NCBI RefSeq assembly: GCF_014635685.1
Contig: NZ_BMDH01000002.1
Coordinates: forward strand, 340,472-404,471
Direction: 5' to 3'
Source: Galliscardovia ingluviei
Lineage (GTDB): Bacteria; Actinomycetota; Actinomycetes; Actinomycetales; Bifidobacteriaceae
DNA length: 64,000 nt
In this document: positions 19,309 to 29,069 of the stretch, in pieces
Layout of the letters: every line of letters starts with the position of its first letter
Position numbering within the stretch: position 1 is the first letter of the stretch
Notes under the pieces: generated by a model
What the model saw: only the letters and a program-made list of their open reading frames with translations
Database searches by the model: none
Told to the model about the DNA's origin: nothing
Program-made: the position numbers and the translations under genes

Positions 19309-19890
19309 TACTTATGCATGAATTTCGATGGCACGACATCGATTTTCTCCTCTGGCTATTGGATAGCTTCGAGCACCATTTGGCTTCACTACTTCGACTT
19401 GTAGCGTAATATTTTCCACTAGGTACTCAATTCGGGGGCAGTTCTTCACCCGTAATGCGTCAAAACATCACGGGATAAACTGATCAAGCTGACAATTTTC
19501 CAAATCATCACCTCCTGCAACACTGCATCAGTAATCATGCAAATAGTATCCGAACTCATTTGTACTCCTAGCGTAGACGCTAAGTGATGTTGAATATCAC
19601 GCACCGTTATCCTACCGGCATACAATGAAGTAACCATTCATCAAGATCACTGAGTCTACGCGAACCCTGAAGCACCATCTGCGGGTTAAACAATCCCGCC
19701 CTATCACGAAGCATCGTAACAGTAAACGGGACATAATAGAATCCATCGTCTTTGAATAAAACCCATTACGGTAGTTAGTACCATCATAAGACTGTGTCTT
19801 CTGCACGCAATCGTAGTGCTCATAACCCAAATGAGCATCCATTTCAGCCTACAATCCAGTATTAATAGACATCTACAACAGGCCACACAT
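19309..19890 (-). pseudogene. IS256-family transposase remnant (broken)
   Basis: Pieces in more than one frame read as an IS256-type (mutator) transposase. DAHLGYEHYD and YRNGFYSKT appear near 19750-19845, a SDLDEW-like block follows, then ITVRDIQHHLASTLGVQMSSDTI near 19570-19620 and finally FDALRVK near 19450. At least two frameshifts separate them. After FDALRVK the frame continues into an unrelated-looking tail (NCPRIEYLVENITLQVEVV, ending near 19312), so the transposase has been cut off and fused to another remnant. The catalytic C-terminal part is gone. It marks past insertion-sequence activity at the left side of the island. Confidence 0.7.
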
Positions 19891-20526
19891 CAAACAAATT
19901 GACATCAACAGCGAAATTGACAACTCACTGATAAGCTTAGCTAACCCCGACAGCCTTCGATACGTCAATATGCTTCTTCACTGACATCACAGTCATTGTA
20001 CGTGAAACTCCCTATCAAATAGAGCCCCACACACAATGCAAATGTTTCGAATGGCACAAACTCCGGTTGTAAACACCATTCGCAAAATCTCAGGTATGCA
20101 ACACCAGCCATGGGCAAAACCTTTGTAGCGGAAAACCTAACCACTAAGATCTCTATTGCAGTCTGCCCGATTGCCTGTTCCAACACTTGTAGAGATAGTT
20201 CCCCGCGCATCGTGGTGTCGCATACTCGGCCTACAACTGACCTTATAAATCCAGTGATTTGATGATTACATATACAGATGCACATCCAAGTGCGGAGCGC
20301 TAGTACACAATAGCCACTTTATCAACTTACCCATCAATCAGTATTCCTAATCATTAATCCCATTACACTTGTCAAAAAGCAGCCTCAAACGATTTACAAA
20401 ATGCACTTTATTTGAAATATATACACGGAATATAAGTAAAATATGAGTTTCGGTCAAAGGAGAATCATACTGGGGTAAGTGTATGTTTATATGTAGCATT
20501 ACGGAGTTTACTATGAGGTGCTCACC
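19891..20526. other. Degenerate stretch before the nuclease gene
   Basis: A 106-codon minus-strand frame (19965-20285) covers part of this region, but it has no family motif and no ribosome site. I regard the whole stretch as decayed mobile-element or gene debris. The last 100 bases probably hold the promoter of the downstream ATPase gene. Confidence 0.4.
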
Positions 20527-22740
20527 ATGATTAAAACAATTCGACTCAGAGACTGTGCTACTTATTCACCAGAAGGTGTTTCTATTGAAGATTGTAAAAA
20601 AGTCAATTTTATTTATGGACCAAATGGAAGTGGAAAAACTACCATTAGTAATTTCTTACATAATCCGAGTAGCTCTCAGTATAGTAAGTGCGAAATAGAA
20701 TATGAGAACAGTGCTGAAGCAGATATTCTTGTATATAACCGATACTTCCGCGAAAAGAACTTAGTAGAAAATATTCCCGGTGTCTTTACATTAGGTCATG
20801 ACACGATTGAAAAAACTCGGGAACTTGGCGAGTTGAAAAAGAAAAGATCAGATAAAAATAATATGATCGAAAGGCTAGCTAATACTCTTAAAGAGAAAAA
20901 AGAAGAAAAGCGGGGATACGAAGACGAATTTAAGGATACTGCTTGGCTTGTTATATTAAAATCCAACGAAAGCGACTTCCAAAGTGCCTTTAGCGGGCTG
21001 CGAAACAATAAGAATAGTTTTCGAGATGAAGTGCTTCGCCACTATAAATCTCTAGATATATCTAGCGAGACAAGAGAGAAACTCGTACTTCGAGCAAAAG
21101 CTGTGCTTGTAAATAATCCAGAAAAATACTCAAACATTCCATTTTCATCAGATTCGCTTACTAGAATACTCTTTGAAATTGAAAACTCAGATATTTGGAA
21201 AAAGAAGGTTATAGGCAACAAGGATATTCCAATTGGAAAGCTTATTGAAGAGCTAGATATAGCTAACTGGGTAAGCCAAGGAAGATCACATATCAGAGAA
21301 AGAACCTGCCCGTTTTGCCAACAGCCAACCATAACTGATGAAATAAAACAACAGCTAGAAGCCTATTTTAGCGGAGAATACGAACAAGCTGTGAACCAGA
21401 TAAAGAGCTTTGCGGATCAGTACGATTCTTATAGCAAGAATTTATTGGAGCAAATTATTGCCCTTAAAGAGAAACTCATCTCCTGTCCAGTCGCAGGGAT
21501 TGACACAAACGAACTTGAAAAATTAACTAATTCACTAATCTACCAGATTAGCAATAACCTGGTAGAAATCCGTTCCAAAGAAAAAGAACCCGGAAAAATC
21601 GCCTTACTATCTGATACATCTAAAATCATCAATTCTTTATTGGAATTAGTTAGCGTTGGAAACTCCAATATTAACAAACATAATGAAATAGTTGATAACC
21701 ATAAAGCAGAGAAAGAGAGACTTATCAATGATATTTGGAATTTCGTATTGCACGAAAATAAAACACTGATTGATAGATACTTGAGTAAAATTGATCAAGC
21801 CAGTAAGGCAATAGATAGTTTACAAAACAAACTTTCTAATTGTGCAATAGAGCTAAAAAAGATTGAGAAAGATATAATTGATGTTGAAAATGGGATAACT
21901 AGTATACAACCGACTGTCAATGAAATTAATCGTTCATTACAAAATTTCGGCTTTACAAATTTCAGAATTGTCCCTTCTGATGCAAAAACAAATACGTATC
22001 AGATACAACGACAAGATGGCACTCTCGCATCTAGTACATTAAGCGAAGGCGAAGGCACATTTATATCATTCTTATATTTTTTGCAGCTCGCAAAAGGGTC
22101 TATCGATGCTTCGAAAGTCTCCAATCGTAGGATTTTAGTAATAGATGATCCGATTAGTAGCCTCGATAGCACAGTCCTATACTTTGTTAGTTCCTTGGTT
22201 AAGAATATAATAAAAGATGTACGTGAGGGAGGATCTGAGGTAGAACAGATTTTTATTCTTACCCACAACGTATTTTTCTATAAAGAGATCGCTTTTATCG
22301 ACCGAAGAGCAGACGAGTGTAATGATATACATCATTGGATTCTTTGGAAAAACAATAACATCTCAACTATCAGGGCATATGGTACAACAAATCCGATCAA
22401 AACATCTTATGAATTGCTGTGGGAAGAGCTAAAGAAGAATGAAGATGCCTCTATTATCACAACACAAAATACCATGCGGAGAATATTAGAAATTTATTTT
22501 AAGGTCATCGGTGGGGTATCAAATGATGATATCTTGGAACATTTTCAGACGATTGAAGAGAAAATGACATGTCGTTCTCTAATAAGCTGGGTCAATGATG
22601 GTTCTCACACTATTCCTGATGATCTGTATGCTAGCAGCTTCGAGGATTCAATAGATAGATATAAGGAAGTATTTAAAAAAGTATTTTCTGAAATGGGTCA
22701 TAAGGCTCATTACGAAATGATGATGAAAGATAAAAAATGA
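20527..22740 (+). CDS. RloC/PrrC-like anticodon nuclease candidate (AAA ATPase with zinc-hook-type coiled coil)
   Basis: The 737-residue product matches the COG4694 type, tRNA wobble-nucleotide-cutting ATPases. Walker A is YGPNGSGKTT near residue 38. Long coiled coils flank a CPFC motif near 260, like a Rad50/RloC zinc hook. The ABC signature region LSEGEGTF lies near 505 and Walker B LVIDDPISSLD near 540. The C-terminal part has RRILE (R-x3-E) followed 39 residues later by the H in WVNDGSH, resembling the Arg-Glu-His nuclease triad of PrrC. ATG 20527 is preferred over GTG 20518 because GAGGTG lies six bases upstream. These proteins act in phage defence by disabling translation; here the role is inferred. 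The gene is intact and alone. Confidence 0.8.
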   Translation: MIKTIRLRDCATYSPEGVSIEDCKKVNFIYGPNGSGKTTISNFLHNPSSSQYSKCEIEYENSAEADILVYNRYFREKNLVENIPGVFTLGHDTIEKTRELGELKKKRSDKNNMIERLANTLKEKKEEKRGYEDEFKDTAWLVILKSNESDFQSAFSGLRNNKNSFRDEVLRHYKSLDISSETREKLVLRAKAVLVNNPEKYSNIPFSSDSLTRILFEIENSDIWKKKVIGNKDIPIGKLIEELDIANWVSQGRSHIRERTCPFCQQPTITDEIKQQLEAYFSGEYEQAVNQIKSFADQYDSYSKNLLEQIIALKEKLISCPVAGIDTNELEKLTNSLIYQISNNLVEIRSKEKEPGKIALLSDTSKIINSLLELVSVGNSNINKHNEIVDNHKAEKERLINDIWNFVLHENKTLIDRYLSKIDQASKAIDSLQNKLSNCAIELKKIEKDIIDVENGITSIQPTVNEINRSLQNFGFTNFRIVPSDAKTNTYQIQRQDGTLASSTLSEGEGTFISFLYFLQLAKGSIDASKVSNRRILVIDDPISSLDSTVLYFVSSLVKNIIKDVREGGSEVEQIFILTHNVFFYKEIAFIDRRADECNDIHHWILWKNNNISTIRAYGTTNPIKTSYELLWEELKKNEDASIITTQNTMRRILEIYFKVIGGVSNDDILEHFQTIEEKMTCRSLISWVNDGSHTIPDDLYASSFEDSIDRYKEVFKKVFSEMGHKAHYEMMMKDKK

Positions 22741-23038
22741 TTACATCCGGTAAAGTTCATTGACACTATTAACATCGACTACAACACTTAAAAACGTCCT
22801 ATGTCGGGGGATTTATAATTCTAATAACTATGGATCTCAGCACTCTTTCATCTCGGGCTTACGGGTGTATAGGCAGCAAGAAATCCCTGGGCGAAAAATT
22901 GGAGGTTCTTTGATGCCTATATACCTGAAAATATCTACTGCTTGAAGTAGTTTGCTATCATCACAATTCCTATAAGCTAGAATCGTAATGATATCTGGTA
23001 TAGGATTTCTTCTTTATGCAAAAATTTTACGAGATAAT
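22741..23038. other. Intergenic gap, nothing recognised
   Basis: Separates the ATPase gene from the convergent effector gene. A 61-codon plus-strand frame here has no supporting features. Confidence 0.4.
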
Positions 23039-24222
23039 TCAAAACTTCCCGGGCACTTTTCGTTCTCGTATTGAGACAATAGATTTTGAAATATTCTCAC
23101 TTAGATTTTTCAGAGATCCTTCATCATCCGAGTAATATCTAATTATTCTTTGCATACTAATATCAAACGGGTATGAACCCCTATCAGACGATATAAGAAT
23201 AACATCCTTCCCTCTGGCATGGGCTAATCCAACTTCATAGTATACATTTGGATTAGCTCCTGTTAAGTCAGCAATAATAATTGCCGAACTTTCAATAAGA
23301 TCGTATATATCTTGTAAGATGCTGCCTGGAGTACATATCTCATCAACTCTTCTACACTCAAAACCTTGATCTACAGCTGCCCCATGAATATGCTCATATA
23401 CTGGATCCTTCATAGGCGTCGGAAGTCCTTCTCGGAATGGCATCATCAATGCAATTTGTGATTGATTAATTTTCATATCTGAGAACTGAGGAATATCTGT
23501 TCTATCTGCCGAGCTTTTTGGAGTATTGAGCTCTCCCAGTTTTCGATAAGGATCACCTTTTAATATCTTCCAACGGGTACGACCACCTAAACCAAAAGAT
23601 AGCTCAGGACCATCACAAAAGTTAACAATCAAATCTGCAGGAAACGTTGTGACTACAAATCGTAATTTATTATCATACTTTGAAGAAATATACCCTATCT
23701 GTGCCATCGCATTCTTAACATTTATAAATTCACGAGTTGTAATGGTAGGAAGACTAACTATATAATTCCAATCAATTTCACCGTTACTATTTTTAAGCGA
23801 TTCATCAATTTCAACTTGTCCATCAAAGATTCTCTCTACGGGGAATGGGGACTGTTCATCTGCCCTTATTATAAGGTTATAGAATTGTTGATTCACTCGA
23901 AAAGCACCAGTATCACTCAGGATATTCTCGCATCTAATGAATTGTTTTTGCTTGTCTACAGATTCATCATCAAAAAATTACATTTGTAGTAATTGAGCAG
24001 CTCTTTTACCGCAAATGAAATCTCCTCATCAGAAGATGAGTAAATAGAGTGTTCTAAGGACTTACCTTTCGAAAGATCTTTGACCCTAATTGTCCTTCCA
24101 AGCACCCCCGAAAAGAATCTATCAAAATCAGAATCCGAAAAATCAAGTACATACCCACCCTGTACGAAGAACCTTAGTAGAGTCTGTTTCTCCGCAACAC
24201 TGAAATGATGCACATATGACAT
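23039..24222 (-). pseudogene. AbiJ-like protein with nucleoside 2-deoxyribosyltransferase-like effector domain, split by a frameshift
   Basis: Two adjacent open frames (23956-24222 and 23039-23896) are one gene. The first begins after AAGGAGAG with MSYVHHFSVAEKQTLLRFF, includes GGYVLDFS and SKGKSLEHS, and resembles the N-terminal domains of AbiJ-type abortive-infection proteins. The second ends with an NDT/TIR-like block: IALMMPFREG, then DLIESSAIIIADLTGANPNV and YYEVGLAHARGKDVIL. Adding one T to the six-T run at about 23973-23978 joins them without a gap (NYYKCN then FFDDESVDKQ), giving about 394 residues. Either the gene is inactivated, or the run is miscalled or phase-variable. Family naming of the N-terminus is from memory and less sure than the effector call. 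Confidence 0.75.
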
Positions 24223-24434
24223 TTATATCTCTCCTTTGAGAACTACCCGATTCTGACTTTCTAAGCATACAACTATTTACACACCGTTTATAGTATTTCT
24301 GGTTTTTACGTTTGATGTTCAAGAAATTTTAGTCTCATAAAATTTGCTAGTTACAATGTCATAGTTGGCAAGCACCCGCTTATATAACAAAGCATTTCGT
24401 CGTTACTCTGATACGGTTGTTATATAATCTCAGT
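24223..24434 (+). promoter_or_regulatory. Divergent promoter region; leaderless promoter for the DUF3800 gene
   Basis: TATAAT at 24423-24428 ends six bases before ATG 24435, placing the expected transcription start on the start codon itself. No ribosome site precedes that ATG. No good -35 box was seen. Confidence 0.5.
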
Positions 24435-25292
24435 ATGAAGAAGCAAGCTGAGGACCGCATACAAGATCATCATCGATTTATCGATGAAGCCGGTGACATG
24501 ACATTTTTTACAAAGAAACATGGTCGAGAGATATCTGTCATTGGCGATAATGGTGTATCACGTTGCTTCATGATCGGAATGGTGCATGTAAAAGAAGACT
24601 TGCATGATGCTCGAAGAAAAGTCATGGATTTCTGTTCTCGAATTGACCGTAACCCAGCTTTCCAAAAGTATGAAAGCGTCAGGAAAAGAACGGAACGTGG
24701 AAACAACGGGTTCTATCCGCATGCCAGTAAGGATCCAAACGACTTACGGCTTAGGTATATAGAATATCTGATGTCCGAAATAAATTTCTCCGCACAAATT
24801 GTTGTCGCAAGAAAAATTCCAGATATCTATGTCAATAAACACCACAGGAACAATCAAACATTGTATGCGGATGTAATGTCACATCTTATCAAGGATAAAG
24901 ATAAAATTGATCCACTAATTTTGGATATTGCAGGTCGAGGAAGTAGCACTTCCAATACAAACTTGGAACAGGCTGTTCGAATTGCACAAAAACGTAGCGT
25001 GCGAGGTAAGATTCCCCGTGTCTTAGATAATCAAATTAGATTTAATGTGCAGCCCTTTGATCACGAATTGCTTCTCTCTATTACAGACTACTGCCTTTGG
25101 ACCGTTCAGCGCGTCTATGAACGTGGAGAAGATGAATATTTTGAGATGCTCAAGTCAAAAATTAGTCTCGTGCTCGATTTATATGACAGCACTAAATATG
25201 ATAAAAATAAGAACTACTATACTAGAAGGAATCTTCTATCGGCAACCGCCGTTGGATTTGAGTCTTGGGAAAAACCGCTCTGGAACGAATGA
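24435..25292 (+). CDS. DUF3800 domain protein
   Basis: The 285-residue product carries the DUF3800 signature FIDEAGDM near residue 18 and the C-terminal pattern LLSITDYCLWTVQRVYERGED, with the conserved Asp and Trp. The family is thought to have an RNase H-like fold and is often found near mobile elements and defence genes. Its activity is not established. The start at ATG 24435 has no ribosome site and appears leaderless; a longer frame from TTG 24417 would overlap the -10 box. It is transcribed away from the broken AbiJ-like gene and appears intact. Confidence 0.8.
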   Translation: MKKQAEDRIQDHHRFIDEAGDMTFFTKKHGREISVIGDNGVSRCFMIGMVHVKEDLHDARRKVMDFCSRIDRNPAFQKYESVRKRTERGNNGFYPHASKDPNDLRLRYIEYLMSEINFSAQIVVARKIPDIYVNKHHRNNQTLYADVMSHLIKDKDKIDPLILDIAGRGSSTSNTNLEQAVRIAQKRSVRGKIPRVLDNQIRFNVQPFDHELLLSITDYCLWTVQRVYERGEDEYFEMLKSKISLVLDLYDSTKYDKNKNYYTRRNLLSATAVGFESWEKPLWNE

Positions 25293-25390
25293 TTGCCCTT
25301 CACATTCCTAGTTACCTAAGGGGTAACACAGCGTGGAGCTGACTTTCAAAATGGAAAGGCAATGTACTTCTATTATATGTATAATTTTAA

Positions 25391-25430
25391 AAAAAGCAAA
25401 TTGCACTAAGAGTAAAAGCTTAGTGCAATT
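25391..25430. terminator. Bidirectional terminator
   Basis: AATTGCACTAAG (25399-25410) pairs perfectly with CTTAGTGCAATT (25419-25430). On the minus strand a T7 run follows closely. It sits between the convergent DUF3800 gene and the mcrC remnant, so it probably ends both transcripts. Confidence 0.75.
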
Positions 25431-25636
25431 CTGATTTTAATGCAAGTTACAACAGTTTGTCTCACACGTGAACATTCTAGATATCTATTAATGTCTACTT
25501 AATAAAGACACATAATTGTTCCGCAAGCAAAATCAAATTTAAAAAGAGAAACACTCACCTCTCCCACCCTGATACAGCAAGACTCTTTCATCAAAGGATT
25601 CTTCAACTCTTCAAAAAATATACATACCCTCAATCA
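25431..25636. other. AT-rich gap after the mcrC remnant
   Basis: Nothing recognisable is encoded here. It is 3' flanking sequence of the McrC remnant. Confidence 0.3.
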
Positions 25637-27073
25637 TCAGCAAAACTCTAGGATTCTTTGCACTAATTCACGCTCATTACACTGCATTTGAACTACAAAC
25701 TTAGCGTAGTTTTGCCCGTCACTCGGTATTACTAAGCCAAGCTTTACAACCTGGGTATCACTCCGAGGCATAATCGTATTATTGCGTTCATAAGTATTTC
25801 CTCTACATACATATAAACGGTCCAATACTATTCTCTGTCCTAGAACTGACTCTTCACTCTTTTGAGGGTATATATACAAACCAGTCTTTGCTTCGAAACG
25901 ATATATATGCTAATACCTGCTGGTAATCACGACCATAAATATGATCAACTGGCTTATACTTAGCATCTGCAACTACATGGTTAAGACTTCTAATATCTTT
26001 CCCATCAACGTTTTTCTCGCCTTGAATGCTCCTAGCTCTACTAATAAAATCTGGATAAACTTCACCCACTTCCGAGTCTTTACCTTTGGCAGTATGTACA
26101 AACAAATGCTGCTTACCCTCTTTTGATTTATTTTTTGGATGATGAAAATACGGACTCAATAGTTTATTCAAATATTCTTCCCAAAGCCATGCGCCATCAA
26201 AAAGGATTCCTATAAGCTGATCATTTCCAGTTCCAAATTGGTGCTTGGTATGCCGTAATATTGATAAACACAATTGTTGCAACTGAACATATTCTTGATA
26301 ATATGCATGTGTGACAGGGTGCACAACGTTTTCTCGAATAATTTTGTTCCTATCATAAAAGTTATACGCCTTTGTTACTTCAACAATATGTTTGACCTCA
26401 GGTTGCACACGGTTGAGAATATTACAAATCTTCGGCCTACCTTTTACATACTCGACAGTATGACGTATCAATTCTGTCAGTTCATTATCATAGGATAATT
26501 CTCTCCGACTATATGCAATTTTCCCAGTATACACCGTATTTCGCTTGATATGATTGGCAATCTCGATGGGTCCTCTGATATTTCCATCGTTATACATGCG
26601 ATGCTGGTATCGTTTAAAACCCCCTTTTCGTAAAGCTTGCTTCAAGTAATAAGGAAAAAGGAATAAACTGAGTTCAAAGAGCATCTCATTCTTATTGCCA
26701 CTGGAAAAAGATTTACACTGTTTGGTAAATCAAATACTTTCTTGAGCATATATTGCAAGAAATTATCAGCTTGTTGGTCTTCTCCCATATCTGAAAATCG
26801 AGAAGTAATAATCAGCCATTCATCAGCATAGCCAAGAAATCCCATAATATTATATGTCTTAAAAACATCTTTCCCACTATGGACTATCTCGCGCAATACT
26901 ACTCGATTATTATCAAGATCCTCGGATTCTTTAGGAATTTCTGGAAAGATAAAAATACCTTCCTGTTCAAGTTTGCTTAAATCCTTATTAACAATCCGTT
27001 TGACAAGCACACTTATCTCAGAAAGAGCCGATTTATCAACAGAAGTATTGTCTGAAATTCTGTATGTTCTCAT
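25637..27073 (-). pseudogene. mcrC: McrC-like component of a type IV restriction system, two frameshifts
   Basis: McrC is the nuclease partner of the McrB GTPase and cuts modified DNA. Three consecutive frames form one McrC-like protein of about 475 residues. The first starts at ATG 27073 (GGAG upstream) and runs to LPNSVNLFPV. The second holds EMLFELSLFLFPYYLKQAL and the PD-(D/E)XK core, with YPDFISR followed by HVVADAKYKPV. The third is PQKSEESVLGQ to the end. One T added to the T5 run near 26706 restores the first junction, and one TA unit added to the run near 25865-25872 restores the second. The gene is inactive unless these are sequencing errors. Confidence 0.8.
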
Positions 27074-27146
27074 ACACGTACTCCAGTGCCCATCGCTAAC
27101 TCTTTTCACAAAACTCTAAATCTAAATCGATGCATCATTCTTGATC

Positions 27147-27715
27147 TCATTCAACCACTTCTTTATCATATGCTGCCTTAAGAATAGTCAAATTATCCAT
27201 TCCATCATCAGTTCCTTGTACATATTCGCGAAGCAACGGCTCTAAATAGTCTTCTCAAAGCTCATCCGCATGAAGTGCTCCCAATTTGCAGAAATACGCT
27301 CCACCAATGTGATAAGAATCATCTAAACCGTCTATCGTAGAAATTGCGTCATTCAAATTCTTCATTCGCTGTTTAGCTTCATTAGCTGTACTATCACTTA
27401 GTTTCTTAAATATCTCTTCCTGACAATCATTTGCCTTAAGTTCAATAAATCTAAATCTCCTGCGCATAGCAAAATCAAATGTATCGACAGACCGATCAAT
27501 ATCATTCATTGTGCCGATAATATAAACATTCGGGGGAACATAAAAACGTTCTTCCTCACCATTATCAGACATATTTGAATATTGAGTGGTGACCGACCCC
27601 TTTTCGCCCCTATACTCAGGATCAATAGCAAAGAATAATTCGCCAAAAATTTTGGAGATTTCACCACGATTAATTTCATCTATAATAAAAACATATTGTT
27701 TAGAAGAATTATTCT
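27147..27715 (-). pseudogene. mcrB: McrB-like GTPase, 5'-truncated with an in-frame stop
   Basis: Reading the minus strand from about 27715 gives the Walker B segment YVFIIDEINRGEISKIFGEL, then PPNVYIIGTMNDIDRSVD and FAMRRRFRF, all typical of the AAA+ GTPase of McrB. The Walker A half and the DNA-binding N-terminus are missing: the similarity stops abruptly near 27715. An in-frame TGA at 27255-27257 interrupts DEL-EDYLEPLLREYVQG, where TGG would restore a tryptophan. The tail ends at TGA 27147. It lies directly upstream of the mcrC remnant, so the whole McrBC unit is dead. Confidence 0.8.
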
Positions 27716-27863
27716 ATAACCTTCTTATTGCCACTATCCCTCACACTTTTGTCACACAAAAACATCCAATTCATATTTCGTTAAACAATCTGATACATAA
27801 GTGATAGAATTATCAATCACCGTATTATTCATTACTTTTTATTGAGCCGCGAGAGGAGGAGCA

Positions 27864-29069
27864 ATGTCTACATCTGTAGAAGTATCTGTTTCTCCTCAAG
27901 TTTTGCAATGGATCAGCAATATTGGCAACACAACTGCTTTGGATGATATACATCTAGCAAAACTCGATATTGCGCAACACCCAAATCCGAAATTCACATT
28001 TGACGACATCGTCGCACTCAGTAAGAAACTACAAATTCCTTACGCATATTTCTTTTTCGATAGCCCAGTTGATGACACTCCTGAACTTTTTGCACATCGT
28101 ACTATAAAAAACAAGGATGTATCTCAAAAGCCTTCTCGTAATTTGGTAGATCTTGTTTATGAAATGCAGACTCTGCAAGATTGGGCTCGTCAGGATCAAA
28201 TCGACCAAGGTAACGATAAATTGGCATTTGTAGGTAGCGAAAATTCTTCCGCATCGGCATCTCGTATTGATGCCTCGATTCGAGAAATATTAAATATCGA
28301 CACGCAATGGTACAGCACCCCAGCAGTCAGCACTCCGAATGCTGCGTTCAAATATTTGCGTGACAGAATTCAACATACTGGAGTGATTGTCATGGTGAGT
28401 GGAATCGTTGGCAGTAATACTAGAAGAAAACTCGACCCAAATGAGTTTCGTGCCTTCTCGCTCATAGATGACTACGCCCCTCTCATCTTTATCAATCGAA
28501 ACGACGGACCCGAAACAGCACGATTATTCTCTTTAGTACACGAATTTGCACATATCTTGTTAGGTAAATCTGAGCTCTATAATGCCTCAAACAGTGATTT
28601 TGCGCATAACTCGTTAGAGGCACTTTGCAATAATGTCGCCTCGGAAATTCTCATGCCTGACAAAGAATTCGATAATATCTGGAATGAGCAAGCTCTGCAA
28701 ATCACTAACAACGCACGATTGAAAGATATGGAAAAACCAGATTTAGATAGCATTATTCGAAGTTTGCAAAAGGTATTTCCACTTTCTTATTCTGCTATAG
28801 CTTTGCGTGCCCTCTCTCATAAGAAAATTACACAATCCCAGTTCGACGAGATTCAAAAAGAAGCAAACGAGCAATTAGCGAATTTTGACGATAAGCATCA
28901 TCATGCTTCTGGTGGAGATTACTATAGAACCTTCCACAGCCGTTTCGACAGTAGACTTTTCTCTCACATAGTCGCCAGTGTGCAAGAAGGTCGTACATCT
29001 TATGTTGATGCATATCGACTTACACATACCACTGATAAAACTTTTTCTAACCTAGTGGAGGGCTTGTGA
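27864..29069 (+). CDS. ImmA/IrrE family metallopeptidase with degenerate HTH, likely antitoxin
   Basis: The 401-residue product has a helix-turn-helix-like N-terminus (residues 1-75, ending PYAYFFFDSP as in XRE-COG2856 proteins). Its zinc-protease core has LVHEFAHILLG near 232, the HExxH motif, with downstream ALCNNVASEILMP supplying the usual third-ligand region. COG2856 proteins cleave repressors or act as antitoxin/regulator in toxin pairs. The start follows AGGAGGAG five bases upstream. The stop overlaps the next gene's ATG by one base, so the two are co-translated. Confidence 0.88.
   Translation: MSTSVEVSVSPQVLQWISNIGNTTALDDIHLAKLDIAQHPNPKFTFDDIVALSKKLQIPYAYFFFDSPVDDTPELFAHRTIKNKDVSQKPSRNLVDLVYEMQTLQDWARQDQIDQGNDKLAFVGSENSSASASRIDASIREILNIDTQWYSTPAVSTPNAAFKYLRDRIQHTGVIVMVSGIVGSNTRRKLDPNEFRAFSLIDDYAPLIFINRNDGPETARLFSLVHEFAHILLGKSELYNASNSDFAHNSLEALCNNVASEILMPDKEFDNIWNEQALQITNNARLKDMEKPDLDSIIRSLQKVFPLSYSAIALRALSHKKITQSQFDEIQKEANEQLANFDDKHHHASGGDYYRTFHSRFDSRLFSHIVASVQEGRTSYVDAYRLTHTTDKTFSNLVEGL

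Noticed and set aside
19965-20285. 106-codon minus-strand frame as a gene
   Set aside because: No family motif, no ribosome site, and it lies among broken mobile-element pieces.
22760-22945. 61-codon plus-strand frame after the anticodon nuclease gene
   Set aside because: No motif, no ribosome site and no conserved neighbour link.
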